Below, piece by piece: positions 17,901-24,212 of a DNA stretch of 31,659 bases. The notes under the pieces were generated by a model. The model had not been told where the DNA came from. It saw only the letters and a program-made list of their open reading frames with translations, and searched no databases. Source of the DNA: JAGORY01 sp964517585 (lineage in GTDB: Bacteria > Patescibacteriota > Gracilibacteria > Peribacterales > Peribacteraceae); NCBI GenBank assembly GCA_964517585.1, contig CAZFCB010000014.1, positions 1 through 31,659 on the forward strand. The letters are read 5' to 3'. How positions within the stretch are numbered: the stretch's first letter is position 1; every line of letters starts with the position of its first letter. A program made the translations under genes and the position numbers.

Positions 17901-17999
17901 CTTGTCATCAAGCTAGATTCCAGCGGTCGCCTCGCAGGAGGTCTTCCGATTGGATTCATTGCAAAGAAGGACGTTCTAGAAAAAGTCGCAAGCAAATAA
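14904..17999 (+). CDS. Secreted LamG / Ig-like surface protein with five Cys-paired tandem domains
   Basis: About 1031 residues. An N-terminal signal peptide (MSRTIRKAVSSF, a hydrophobic core, then PVVSA as a plausible cleavage site) directs export. A LamG/concanavalin-like domain (about 53-265: VAYWKFDEAN, FDGTDDYVSVPND, GLWHHVAMSFNSG, IDGVLSL, GEIDDIRLYSSAL) is followed by one bacterial Ig-like domain (about 270-362: DVTFTAVVSG, GTVEFRDNG, YNGDDNN). Five repeats of about 90 residues (366-809) each open with a LTV.K.V.ND.GGT-like strand and close with CTITNDD or a variant. Each has a Cys before and a Cys within that closing motif. The last 220 residues match nothing I know. ATG 14904 is chosen for the signal peptide; ATG 14886 is an alternative. 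A hairpin terminator follows. Likely a cell-surface adhesin or envelope protein. Confidence 0.85.
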   Translation: MSRTIRKAVSSFSVSVMSVNVVLGTVFAALPVFLPVVSAVDPLASCTPPDAALVAYWKFDEANASDLVLDSSASNNGTAAGAGGVNNLPQPVPGTTFDFSNAKAKSFDGTDDYVSVPNDPSLQLSNGTLSTWIKTSGAGSSYRSIFAKGNAYGLFLKDDVLLAYDWGTATDRSTGVNLADGLWHHVAMSFNSGVAGESKIYIDGVLSLTTTMTVADQLVAPEIGRGGTNGGTNQLFSGEIDDIRLYSSALSQTEVQRLSDGKCAIEPFTTSVSIGSDINPSLDGQDVTFTAVVSGGFNVTGTVEFRDNGVAIGTSPLVGGIATLVTSTLTGNGTVHPITSHYNGDDNNATSDSALTLSQTVNTLPTLTVVKNVVNDDGGTLDATTVPLFFDAGALVTSGTSTSASSVISGITPGPHTVSETNTTGYAAAFTDDCATDGTITLNFNENKTCTITNDDIAPKLTVTKVVVTDNGGTQVITDFPLFIDAMSVTSGVQNTTTIGAHVISETTISSQYDSIITGDCDSSGNITLALGDVKSCVITNDDKPAHIHVIKNVTNDNGGTKVVSDFTVNVTGNSASPSSFAGSTGTDVTINVGSYSIVETADSGYEAHYSTDCSGSLLPGDSKTCTITNDDIQPKLTVTKVVINDNGGTKVVEDFPLFVDSSAVISGFENGFDVGTYTVSETGLSTYQGTISGDCALDGTISLALGEVKSCTITNDDIAPTFTIIKKVINDDNGTATSSNFVLKIDGLTVIDGIATSLNVGGYRAKEIEDAAYDGTFSGDCDVSNGYIFLNLAENKTCTITNNDRPRFFPSGNAGGAARIQGNGGHRGNGTDQFAAKATFAFSGVHNTAPGSFGGGPDVPLSKGEIEYICSMQKSIPDDALASFVEWLGGYMAGLMDRDAGMVTSALKDSTFCAPKQAAAPVKKADIIVHQNSKGVVVSTNPVWNSCVSGQGLTLALIRSNTDTYLHRQGTIRKTFAKTCRDYHRGDVSMWDHPDYPGLVIKLDSSGRLAGGLPIGFIAKKDVLEKVASK
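16000..17330 (+). repeat. Five tandem coding repeats of about 255-275 bp
   Basis: Repeat units begin near 16000, 16276, 16534, 16801 and 17059. Each encodes a beta-rich unit opening with (L/H)(T/H)V.K.V.(N/T)D(D/N)GGT and ending C(T/V)ITN(D/N)D. Units 2 and 4 are closest (PKLTVTKVV and DFPLF in both). Two cysteines per unit suggest one disulfide per domain. Confidence 0.85.
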
Positions 18000-18021
18000 T
18001 TACTGAAAAAACTGATTCCAT

Positions 18022-18053
18022 AAACGACTCTCGCAAGGGGGTCGTTTTGTTAT
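18022..18053. terminator. Intrinsic terminator between convergent genes
   Basis: AAACGAC (18022-18028) pairs with GTCGTTT (18041-18047) around TCTCGCAAGGGG, followed by a T-rich TTGTTATT. It lies 22 bases after the surface-protein stop and just past the end of the M23 peptidase gene on the other strand. Confidence 0.75.
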
Positions 18054-19267
18054 TCTCCGTTCCTATACATTCCGATAAACGTGATCGGATTCACCATGCC
18101 AGTTGCAGCATTGACACCTTCTGCAAACGGTACGTGGTTTTCCCCTGCTTGACCGCGATCTACTTGCAGGTGAAGGTGTGGAGCTGACGTATTGCCGGTG
18201 ATACCGACGATTCCTATCGTTTGCCCAGGCTTTACGTCTTGCCCTACATTCACTGATGCTGAGTCAAAATGTCCGTACACCGAGTAATACGTTTCGCCGT
18301 TTTTCAGTCGATGTTCGATGACAACGTGTAGTCCAAGGTTCTGGGTTTTGGTCACCGTCGTGACTCTGCCCCCTGCTATCGAACTGATAGGAGTTCCTCG
18401 TGCAAGTTTGAGATCCACCCCTGCATGTTTTCCAGAACCCTCAGCGGCATCGAGATCATATTGGCCAAGGTAACGAGTGGAGTAGAAAAGTTTTGCGGTG
18501 AGCGTTGGGATACTTGCGTCAGTCACAGGATTTGTCAGGCTTGCCATTGCAACAGTGAGAGTACTCATGTCGTACCGCGGAATTGCGACGAAGTCAGATG
18601 ATGTCATCTGTGCGTAGGATCTGTTCCACTCTTGTGGCGTTCGCATCGCACCCCAGTTTGGTACTTTTCCAACGGGAAACGATGTGTGATCAAATGCAGG
18701 AAATTCACTATTTGCAGGTTCGGTTGTAGGAGGAGCAGACGATGATGAGGAGTCAGCAGAGGATTGCAGAGACGAGGAAACTGCAGCAACTGGGATATTT
18801 TCTGCAGATGCAGCCGAAGACGATGACTCTGTGACGACAGAATGCTCGGATGATGCGTCCGAAGCAGTAGACTCAGATGACTCTGGAGCGGATGGATGTA
18901 GAAGTGTTGCAGATACTGGTACAGGTTTTTTCTTTGTCTCGGGCTCGGTCAGGGTTACTTTCTCGATAAATTGCAGTTTCTCGGGTGGAGCAGTCTGGAC
19001 AGCTGTCTCTACGATTTCAGCGAATGCATCTGGAGCAAGAGACGACGATGTAGAAAATTCTGATGAAGCAATACGTTGCGACGTACCCTGCCTTTGTCCT
19101 ACAGGAATCACTGTTACTTGTTTGGCTTCAAATGAACCAAGAAACGTCAGAAACAGTACACCCATGATCGCTCCACAAGTTGTTGAAGCAACAATGTCAG
19201 AGTGCTGTCGAGTGAGTCTTTTCAAAGCATGAAAGGCTTGCCGAAGGTGGAATTGGTATTTGTTCAA
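18050..19267 (-). CDS. M23-family (LytM) peptidoglycan metallopeptidase
   Basis: A 405-residue membrane-anchored protein. A basic N-terminus and one hydrophobic helix near residues 30-47 (AIMGVLFLTFLGSF) place the rest outside the membrane. Residues of about 65-190 are a Ser/Ala/Pro/Glu-rich low-complexity linker. The C-terminal LytM domain has the zinc ligands HAGVD (near 281) and HLHLQV (near 363), with IAGGRVTTV and YGHFDSASVNVGQDVKPGQ between. The predicted substrate is peptidoglycan cross-bridges. The start must be a non-ATG codon: TTG 19267 is directly preceded by in-frame TGA, and TACAAT with an upstream TAGACA (17-bp spacing) lies 7 bases before it. A MITE-like element is inserted just upstream of that promoter. 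Confidence 0.9.
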   Translation of the reverse strand: MNKYQFHLRQAFHALKRLTRQHSDIVASTTCGAIMGVLFLTFLGSFEAKQVTVIPVGQRQGTSQRIASSEFSTSSSLAPDAFAEIVETAVQTAPPEKLQFIEKVTLTEPETKKKPVPVSATLLHPSAPESSESTASDASSEHSVVTESSSSAASAENIPVAAVSSSLQSSADSSSSSAPPTTEPANSEFPAFDHTSFPVGKVPNWGAMRTPQEWNRSYAQMTSSDFVAIPRYDMSTLTVAMASLTNPVTDASIPTLTAKLFYSTRYLGQYDLDAAEGSGKHAGVDLKLARGTPISSIAGGRVTTVTKTQNLGLHVVIEHRLKNGETYYSVYGHFDSASVNVGQDVKPGQTIGIVGITGNTSAPHLHLQVDRGQAGENHVPFAEGVNAATGMVNPITFIGMYRNGE

Positions 19268-19274
19268 TCATATT

Positions 19275-19303
19275 ATTGTACTCTTAATGCAATAAATTGT
19301 CTA
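19275..19303 (-). promoter_or_regulatory. M23 peptidase promoter, candidate leaderless TTG start
   Basis: Read on the minus strand: TAGACA (19298-19303), a 17-bp spacer, TACAAT (19275-19280), then 7 bases to TTG 19267. There is no room for an SD. The target duplication of the MITE-like element begins 3 bp further upstream. Confidence 0.5.
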
Positions 19304-19314
19304 TATGTCAAAAT

Positions 19315-19494
19315 GTAACTCGTCACTGACCCCTGCATCGAAAAACTTATTATTCTTCAACAGGAGCGGGTTTCCTACCCGCGTTCGACCAGCGTGGTGA
19401 TCACAGACAAACGCAGGTAGAAAACCTGCTCCCATAAGTGGAAGTGACTTCTTCAGTCGAAAGAGGCCATACTGCAAAGTCAGTGACCAGTTAC
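19315..19494. mobile_element. MITE-like element, copy 1 (180 bp, with TSD)
   Basis: The terminal inverted repeats are GTAACTCGTCACTGAC at the left and GTAACTGGTCACTGAC (reverse complement) at the right, 15 of 16 identical. The 8-bp sequence GTCAAAAT flanks both sides (19307-19314 and 19495-19502) as a target-site duplication. Inside, two related 20-mers, GGAGCGGGTTTCCTACCCGC and its diverged inverted partner (ending ACCTGCTCC on this strand), each fold as a hairpin. No ORF for a transposase is present, so mobility would need an enzyme encoded elsewhere. A 180-bp copy in inverse orientation lies at 25041-25220. Confidence 0.85.
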
Positions 19495-19552
19495 GTCAAA
19501 ATATGTCAGAATCATGAACTAGGCCGTAGGTCAGCCCTCCAGTTCGTGAGGA

Positions 19553-20161
19553 CTATCGCTTGGATGTATTACTCTGCTTGAAGAGAAAATCGTGCAATTT
19601 CTTCAGTGCTCTTCCTCGGTGGCTTGTACTATTCTTTTGTTCAGTACTCATGGCTGAATAGACGACTGAATAGCCACATGGCCGAAAACATGCTGAGATG
19701 GGAAGACCTGGAAGATACTCGGCTTCCAACGTAGGTGTGATCTCACCTTCACATGTGCCCTCAAAGACATGCGTGTCTCCGGTAGCATCTATGTACGCAA
19801 GGCAGCAGATAAACACCGCTCTGCGATTTGTCTCCACTTCCATTCGTTTCAGAAAGAAATCTATCCACTCTTTATCGGTCGCATTTGACCCAGCTCCCCA
19901 TCGTCGTGTCTGTACTCCAAGCTCGCCCTTGAGAGCATCAACGACGATCCCTGAGTCATCCGCAAGTGTCGGAATCTTAGCGACTTCATGATAGAACGCC
20001 GCCTTGATGATGGCATTGTCCCGGTACGTCTCACCGTGTTCATGAGGCGAATCTGCGATGCCGAAGTCAGCAGGAGTTTTGATCGTTAAGGAGAGATCAG
20101 TGAATACCTCGCTAATTTCAACAATCTTTCCTTTGTTTGTGGTGGCGAGGAGGAGATCCAT
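19553..20161 (-). CDS. rdgB: Non-canonical purine NTP pyrophosphatase (RdgB/HAM1 family)
   Basis: House-cleaning enzyme of 202 residues that hydrolyses ITP, dITP or XTP to the monophosphate, keeping deaminated purines out of nucleic acids. Family signatures: LLATTNKGKIVEI at the N-terminus, LADDSGIVVDAL in the middle (Asp metal ligand) and SHRGRALKKL near the C-terminus. The usual GFGYDPIF segment is replaced by CFRPCGYSVVYS, so this is a diverged member of the family. The -10-like TAGTCT (20170-20175) ends 8 bases before the ATG, without an SD. It is divergent from the plus-strand unknown gene. Confidence 0.88.
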   Translation of the reverse strand: MDLLLATTNKGKIVEISEVFTDLSLTIKTPADFGIADSPHEHGETYRDNAIIKAAFYHEVAKIPTLADDSGIVVDALKGELGVQTRRWGAGSNATDKEWIDFFLKRMEVETNRRAVFICCLAYIDATGDTHVFEGTCEGEITPTLEAEYLPGLPISACFRPCGYSVVYSAMSTEQKNSTSHRGRALKKLHDFLFKQSNTSKR

Positions 20162-20218
20162 GAGTTTGAAGACTAGCTTTTAGCAGCCTAGAGAGTGAAC
20201 AACGGACACTGAAGCGTA

Positions 20219-20305
20219 TTGACAAATACAATGAAAAACCTATAATGCTACTTGGTCTAGTAGACCAAGACACGATTTGTGCAGTCTTGGTCAATTCTGG
20301 CCAAG
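20219..20305 (+). promoter_or_regulatory. Strong promoter with two CTTGG palindromes in the leader
   Basis: TTGACA (20219-20224), a 16-bp spacer and TATAAT (20241-20246) form a near-consensus sigma-70 promoter. CTTGGTCTA-G-TAGACCAAG (20251-20269) is a perfect inverted repeat at the expected transcription start. A second, CTTGGTC-AATTCT-GGCCAAG (20286-20305, one mismatch), follows, with TTTTT at 20312-20316. This could be paired operators or an attenuator-like leader of about 90 bases. It is the most elaborate control region in the window. Confidence 0.7.
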
Positions 20306-20342
20306 TACTGCTTTTTCACATCACGTTTGCGAAGGAGGACGT

Positions 20343-20753
20343 ATGTTCGAGCGAAAGACCTATGTTGCGTTGCGTAGTGCAAAGGGAGTACTTCTACAAG
20401 AAGTGAAAAACAGAGATTATGCGAGCCTCCCACTCGCTGGAGTAATTGACTTCTCCTACTACGACATCCTCACAGATGCCGTGGAGGTGGAAGGAGAGAA
20501 AGAGCCGGTCAGGCTCGAAAGTCAGCCACTTGCGCACTCCAAATTACACCTTGTCGACCCCAAGATTCTGTCCAGGGCAGAAGTCCTGGAAATCCTTGGG
20601 CCGTCCGCGCCACCCTCACTGCTGGAAAGCCTCACGGTTGACGAGTACGTATTGTGCGACGTGCTAGGATCGCTACTCGGCGGTATCGGCGTTCAATTAA
20701 GGGGCGTAATGCCCATCACTGAGAACGTTGTCGTAGTTCGTACCAAGTCCTAA
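20343..20753 (+). CDS. Unknown 136-residue protein, single-gene unit with strong promoter and SD
   Basis: I do not recognise this protein. It begins MFERKTYVALRSAKGVLL and has no signal peptide, transmembrane helix or known motif; two short runs (VLGSLLGGIGVQLRG and VLEILGPSAP) are mildly hydrophobic. ATG 20343 is favoured over the in-frame ATG 20277 because AAGGAGG lies 5-6 bases upstream, the best SD in the window and unlike its neighbours. The gene is self-contained: its own consensus promoter, a leader with two palindromes, and a strong terminator about 24 bases after the stop. That suggests high or tightly regulated expression. It sits on the plus strand between two minus-strand housekeeping genes. 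Confidence 0.75.
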   Translation: MFERKTYVALRSAKGVLLQEVKNRDYASLPLAGVIDFSYYDILTDAVEVEGEKEPVRLESQPLAHSKLHLVDPKILSRAEVLEILGPSAPPSLLESLTVDEYVLCDVLGSLLGGIGVQLRGVMPITENVVVVRTKS

Positions 20754-20776
20754 GCACGCGAGGAAGAAGCAGTTAT

Positions 20777-20808
20777 CTCCGGTCGCCATATTGGCGGCCG
20801 GAGGTTTT
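20777..20808 (+). terminator. Intrinsic terminator of the unknown gene
   Basis: CTCCGGTCGCC (20777-20787) pairs with GGCGGCCGGAG (20793-20803), an 11-bp stem with one G-U wobble and a 5-base loop, followed by GTTTT. It lies about 24 bases after the stop at 20753, and its other strand faces the end of ftsK. Confidence 0.8.
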
Positions 20809-20849
20809 ACGATCACGATAAAAAAATTTTAAAATAAACCACCATCCAA

Positions 20850-23099
20850 TTAAGCACCGACTTCGCTCTCCGCCATCTTATCGATGAACACCACTCTCGG
20901 CTTAGCACCGTTCGAAGGGCCCACGACGCCTTTTTCTTCCATGATATCGAGAAGGCGAGCGGCACGCGCGTAGCCCACTTTCAGCTGACGTTGCAAAAGA
21001 GAAGCAGATGCTTTGCCAGTTTCTTGTACGACCCTAACTGCCTCGAAGAAGAGATCATCACCGCCGTTGTCATCAGCGTCTAAGTTGATCATGTTTGTTC
21101 CACCTTCTACTGCACCGTTCTCACCGTCCTCCGAGTGGCCGAGCGAAATCTCCTCTGTGAACATGCCTCCGCCTGCAATCTTGATGACATTGATGACGCG
21201 CTCGATTTCTTTTGTAGAAATATAAATGCCCTGAATGCGAATGGGTTTCGGAGTCGACGCATTCATGTAGAGCATGTCACCTTTTCCCAGTAAGTCTTCC
21301 GCACCGATGGAGTCGAGGATCGTCCGTGAATCAACTGCTGAGACAACACGGAACGCGATGCGAGTCGGGATATTGGCTTTGATGAGACCCGTGATGACAT
21401 CCACGCTCGGACGCTGTGTTGCAATGATGAGGTGCATACCAACGGCACGTGCCATCTGGGCAATGCGCGCGATCATTGTTTCAGTATCCTTACGGTGCTG
21501 ACGCATCATCAAGTCTGCAAGCTCGTCGACGACGATCACAATGCGAGGGAGCTTCTTTTCTTCCTCTGTCTGCTTTTCATTATATTCCGCAAGATTCCGC
21601 ACGCCAGCCTCCGAGAATCTGTGCAGACGACGACCCATTTCGGCAATTGCCCAACGTAGTGCCTGAAGCGCCTTATCAGACTCAGTGATGACGGGCGTCA
21701 GAAGATGTGGAATACCGTTATAGGGCATGAGCTCAACCCGCTTTGGATCGATGAGGATGAACTTGAGTTCGTGCGGTGCATTCTGAAAAAGTAGCGAGAT
21801 GAGGAACGTATTCATCGCAACAGATTTACCTGCACCCGTAGCACCTGCAATGAGCAAGTGCGGCATTTCTTCGATGGTTGCCACATATGCATCGCCACTC
21901 ACGCCTCGTCCAAGTGGGATTGTAAGAGGTGAAGCAGACTGCTTGAATTGCTGAGACTCCAGCATTTCTCGCAGGTACACGGTAGAACGAATTTCATTGG
22001 GCATTTCAAGACCGACGAGTGCTTTCCCTGGGATCGGCGCCTCGATTCTGAGACTTTGTGCTGCAAGTGCTAGTGCAAGATCACTCTTGAGGCCTTCTAT
22101 TTTACTGAGCTTAATTCCTTCAGCAGGTTGCAGCGTAAACTGCGTGACGGTTGGACCGGGGTGCGCATCTTTCATCGTGACATCGACGTCAAATTCAGCA
22201 AGTTTCTCTTTGATTCGTGCTGCCTGCCTCTTAAGTTCAATGTCATCTACCGTGAGTTCGCTCCGCTTATTTTCGAGTAGTTCCATCTCCGGAAACTTCC
22301 ATTCTTCGTAGCGCGTATCTTTCATCTCTAGAAGCTCACGTGACTTAGCTTTGGATACTGCCTGTGCCACTGCTTTTCCGGAAGCCTTTGGAGAATTCTC
22401 CGTTGCGAATGCCGGACGAACGATGTTGATGTCAGGAGCATCCGTACTATCGCGTTCAATGAGGTCAATTGCCGCTTCAGCCAGAACTTGCGCGTCGTCT
22501 TCATCCTCTTCCTCGTCGTCGTATTCCGTTTCCTTCTGCGCCCTGCGAGTTCTCTCTTCTTTTACGGTCGTGAGTCTCTTGAAGATTTCGGGAATATCAG
22601 GCTCAAAGGTAATGAAAAGACCGGCAATGAAGAGTGCCGAAAGCATGATGTAACCAGCGGAAGCGCTGAGAAATGCGGCAAATGGAAATGCCATCATGAA
22701 TCCGATGGCACCGCCGAGCTCACTGCGGCTATCGGCAAAATCGTTCATCGGGGAGGTAAGCTGGACGATACCGAGAAACGCAGCGAGACACATCGAGAGT
22801 CCGACGGATCGCTTCAGCTCGATATTCGGAGAGTTGCCGATCATGAGTAAGCATCCAAAGAGGACGAGCGCACCCGGAAAGAGAACGCGCCAGCTACCCA
22901 TGAAGAACGTAAGGGCTTTATTCACGGCAATTCCCATTGGTCCAGGCGCAAGAAAGAGCACGATGCCGAGTCCAATGGCGACAATTGCTTTCACCTGACG
23001 ACGCGTGTGATCTTCCAGCTGTAGATCAAGATTGAGGTCGTTCTTGCGGGAACGACGTTTGATTCTGCGTACTTTGGTCTTTCTACGTTTCTTGGCCAT
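20850..23099 (-). CDS. ftsK: DNA translocase FtsK/SpoIIIE family
   Basis: A 749-residue septal DNA pump that segregates chromosomes and couples to cell division. The N-terminus is very basic (MAKKRRKTKVRRIKRRSRK), followed by about four membrane segments within residues 30-175 and an acidic linker. The motor follows: alpha domain, then Walker A GATGAGKSVAMN near residue 420, LIDPKRVEL, Walker B IVIVVDELADLMM, and ATQRPSVDVITGLIKANIPTRI. The C-terminal gamma winged helix (ARAARLLDIMEEKGVVGP) normally binds KOPS-like sequences. Length and order are normal. The ATG is preceded by -10-like TATACT ending 8 bases away, with no SD. Confidence 0.96.
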   Translation of the reverse strand: MAKKRRKTKVRRIKRRSRKNDLNLDLQLEDHTRRQVKAIVAIGLGIVLFLAPGPMGIAVNKALTFFMGSWRVLFPGALVLFGCLLMIGNSPNIELKRSVGLSMCLAAFLGIVQLTSPMNDFADSRSELGGAIGFMMAFPFAAFLSASAGYIMLSALFIAGLFITFEPDIPEIFKRLTTVKEERTRRAQKETEYDDEEEDEDDAQVLAEAAIDLIERDSTDAPDINIVRPAFATENSPKASGKAVAQAVSKAKSRELLEMKDTRYEEWKFPEMELLENKRSELTVDDIELKRQAARIKEKLAEFDVDVTMKDAHPGPTVTQFTLQPAEGIKLSKIEGLKSDLALALAAQSLRIEAPIPGKALVGLEMPNEIRSTVYLREMLESQQFKQSASPLTIPLGRGVSGDAYVATIEEMPHLLIAGATGAGKSVAMNTFLISLLFQNAPHELKFILIDPKRVELMPYNGIPHLLTPVITESDKALQALRWAIAEMGRRLHRFSEAGVRNLAEYNEKQTEEEKKLPRIVIVVDELADLMMRQHRKDTETMIARIAQMARAVGMHLIIATQRPSVDVITGLIKANIPTRIAFRVVSAVDSRTILDSIGAEDLLGKGDMLYMNASTPKPIRIQGIYISTKEIERVINVIKIAGGGMFTEEISLGHSEDGENGAVEGGTNMINLDADDNGGDDLFFEAVRVVQETGKASASLLQRQLKVGYARAARLLDIMEEKGVVGPSNGAKPRVVFIDKMAESEVGA

Positions 23100-23107
23100 C
23101 GATCAGT

Positions 23108-23113
23108 AGTATA
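23108..23113 (-). promoter_or_regulatory. Candidate -10 element of ftsK
   Basis: TATACT on the minus strand ends 8 bases before the ftsK ATG at 23099. The gap to the upstream gene is 53 bp and holds no SD. The -35 is weak. Confidence 0.45.
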
Positions 23114-23152
23114 CGATAGCTTGTGATGAAGTGCATCAGCTTTTTTTGGCTT

Positions 23153-23431
23153 CTATACAGTCTGAACAGACTCAAACCCCAGCTTGGCAAGTTTTCTCCG
23201 AATCTCTTCTAAAGCACCTTCAACTTTTTCTGGATCAGCTCCAAGCGATCCGTGAATGGTAATTGTTACTTTTCGCGTCTCAGGATCAGGAATCGGCATG
23301 CTGATGGTTTTGCCAGTTTCTTTCACGAGTGTCTTTCGCATCTCCACGGTTTCTTTTGGCGAAAGACAGCGTTCTGGGGCTATTGCTTCTAGTTTTGTGG
23401 TCATGACATGGGTGAGGAAGGCAGTGGCCAT
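23153..23431 (-). CDS. Small hypothetical protein, 92 residues
   Basis: No family recognised. A 92-residue protein with mixed helix and strand: EAIAPERCLSPKETVEMRK, a DPETRKVTITIHGS strand and a C-terminal helix GALEEIRRKLAKLGFE. It starts 22 bases after the YgjP-like stop on the same strand, so it is probably the second gene of that operon. AGAGGT lies 5 bases before ATG 23431, a usable SD. Translation therefore looks SD-led, in contrast to the leaderless-type first gene. A second Met at residue 10 (MTTKLEAIAP) is an alternative start. Confidence 0.7.
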   Translation of the reverse strand: MATAFLTHVMTTKLEAIAPERCLSPKETVEMRKTLVKETGKTISMPIPDPETRKVTITIHGSLGADPEKVEGALEEIRRKLAKLGFESVQTV

Positions 23432-23453
23432 TACATACCTCTGAAATTCAATG

Positions 23454-24161
23454 TCAAGATTTCTCTCTCATACGTCTAGGTAACGTGAAGTTTCTCAGAT
23501 TTTTTACGTGCTCCCGATAATCGGGAGAATATGAAACTACTTCGCGCCAGAACGCAGGAGAGTGATCCTGCCTGATTCTGTGCGCGAGCTCATGAATGAT
23601 CACGTACCGAAGAATCTCTGGTGTCGTCAGTAGTAGGGGAGTGGAAAGTGCGATGACGCCGCTTCGTGAACAGCTCCCCCACCGTGAGCGCATACATTTC
23701 ATGGTAACTTTTGCAATCGGTACGCCAAATGTTTCTGCATTGATGCTGCAAACAAGCTTGTCGATGTTTTCTCTTTCGGACGACGCGAGGAGCTTCCAGA
23801 GAAATTTCTGAAACGTTTCATCATTCGTGGCAACACCTCGGATGACTGACCAGCCACCAGAAATGTGCAGTGCTTTCGTACGCTTACCATCATGGACGTG
23901 AAAACTGACGACTGAGCCTGTGACAAGCGTCAGATGCACGATCTTCTCTCCTCTCAAAAGTCCGCGGAACGGATCAATGCGCGTCGTGTGCTTTTCTCGT
24001 ACAAACGCCTTTGTCATTCGCCTGAGAAGCGTATCGATGTGGCGCATTTCTTCGAGTCTCGGAAGATTCCGCGCTAATCGGATAAGAATTCGCCCGTCCC
24101 TGAGCGTTGCGCGTGAATTTTTGTTCGTCGTTCGTTCGATGCTGTACGGGATTCCATCCAT
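23454..24161 (-). CDS. YgjP-like metal-dependent hydrolase (DUF45/SprT-like)
   Basis: About 235 residues. The zinc-binding HELAH sits near residue 187, followed by QDHSPAFWREVVSYSPDY, the spacing seen in YgjP/WLM-type gluzincin-like proteins. The conserved RWGSCS lies upstream, with ALSTPLLLTTPEILRYVIIHELAH. Reported members are linked to nucleotide or protein turnover, but the substrate here is not known. The frame extends to TTG 24182, but ATG 24161 is preferred: -10-like TACAAT ends 6 bases before it and would lie inside the longer version. It is divergent from the NRS/ER-like gene across a 51-bp gap. Confidence 0.88.
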   Translation of the reverse strand: MDGIPYSIERTTNKNSRATLRDGRILIRLARNLPRLEEMRHIDTLLRRMTKAFVREKHTTRIDPFRGLLRGEKIVHLTLVTGSVVSFHVHDGKRTKALHISGGWSVIRGVATNDETFQKFLWKLLASSERENIDKLVCSINAETFGVPIAKVTMKCMRSRWGSCSRSGVIALSTPLLLTTPEILRYVIIHELAHRIRQDHSPAFWREVVSYSPDYREHVKNLRNFTLPRRMREKS

Positions 24162-24167
24162 GCAGTC

Positions 24168-24173
24168 ATTGTA
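24168..24173 (-). promoter_or_regulatory. Candidate -10 of the YgjP-like gene
   Basis: TACAAT on the minus strand ends 6 bases before ATG 24161, consistent with a leaderless start. No -35 match is clear. Confidence 0.45.
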
Positions 24174-24198
24174 CCTACTCAAAAGTCGTCTGGCGTTC

Positions 24199-24204
24199 TA
24201 AGAT
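24199..24204 (+). promoter_or_regulatory. Candidate -10 of the NRS/ER-like gene
   Basis: TAAGAT ends 8 bases before ATG 24213. No -35 match is clear and there is no SD. Confidence 0.4.
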
Positions 24205-24212
24205 GAGAACTC

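Noticed and set aside
19315..19494. Copy 1 of the 180-bp element as a structured ncRNA or riboswitch
   Set aside because: A matching inverted copy, terminal inverted repeats and an 8-bp target duplication are better explained by a mobile element; transcription from within it is not indicated.
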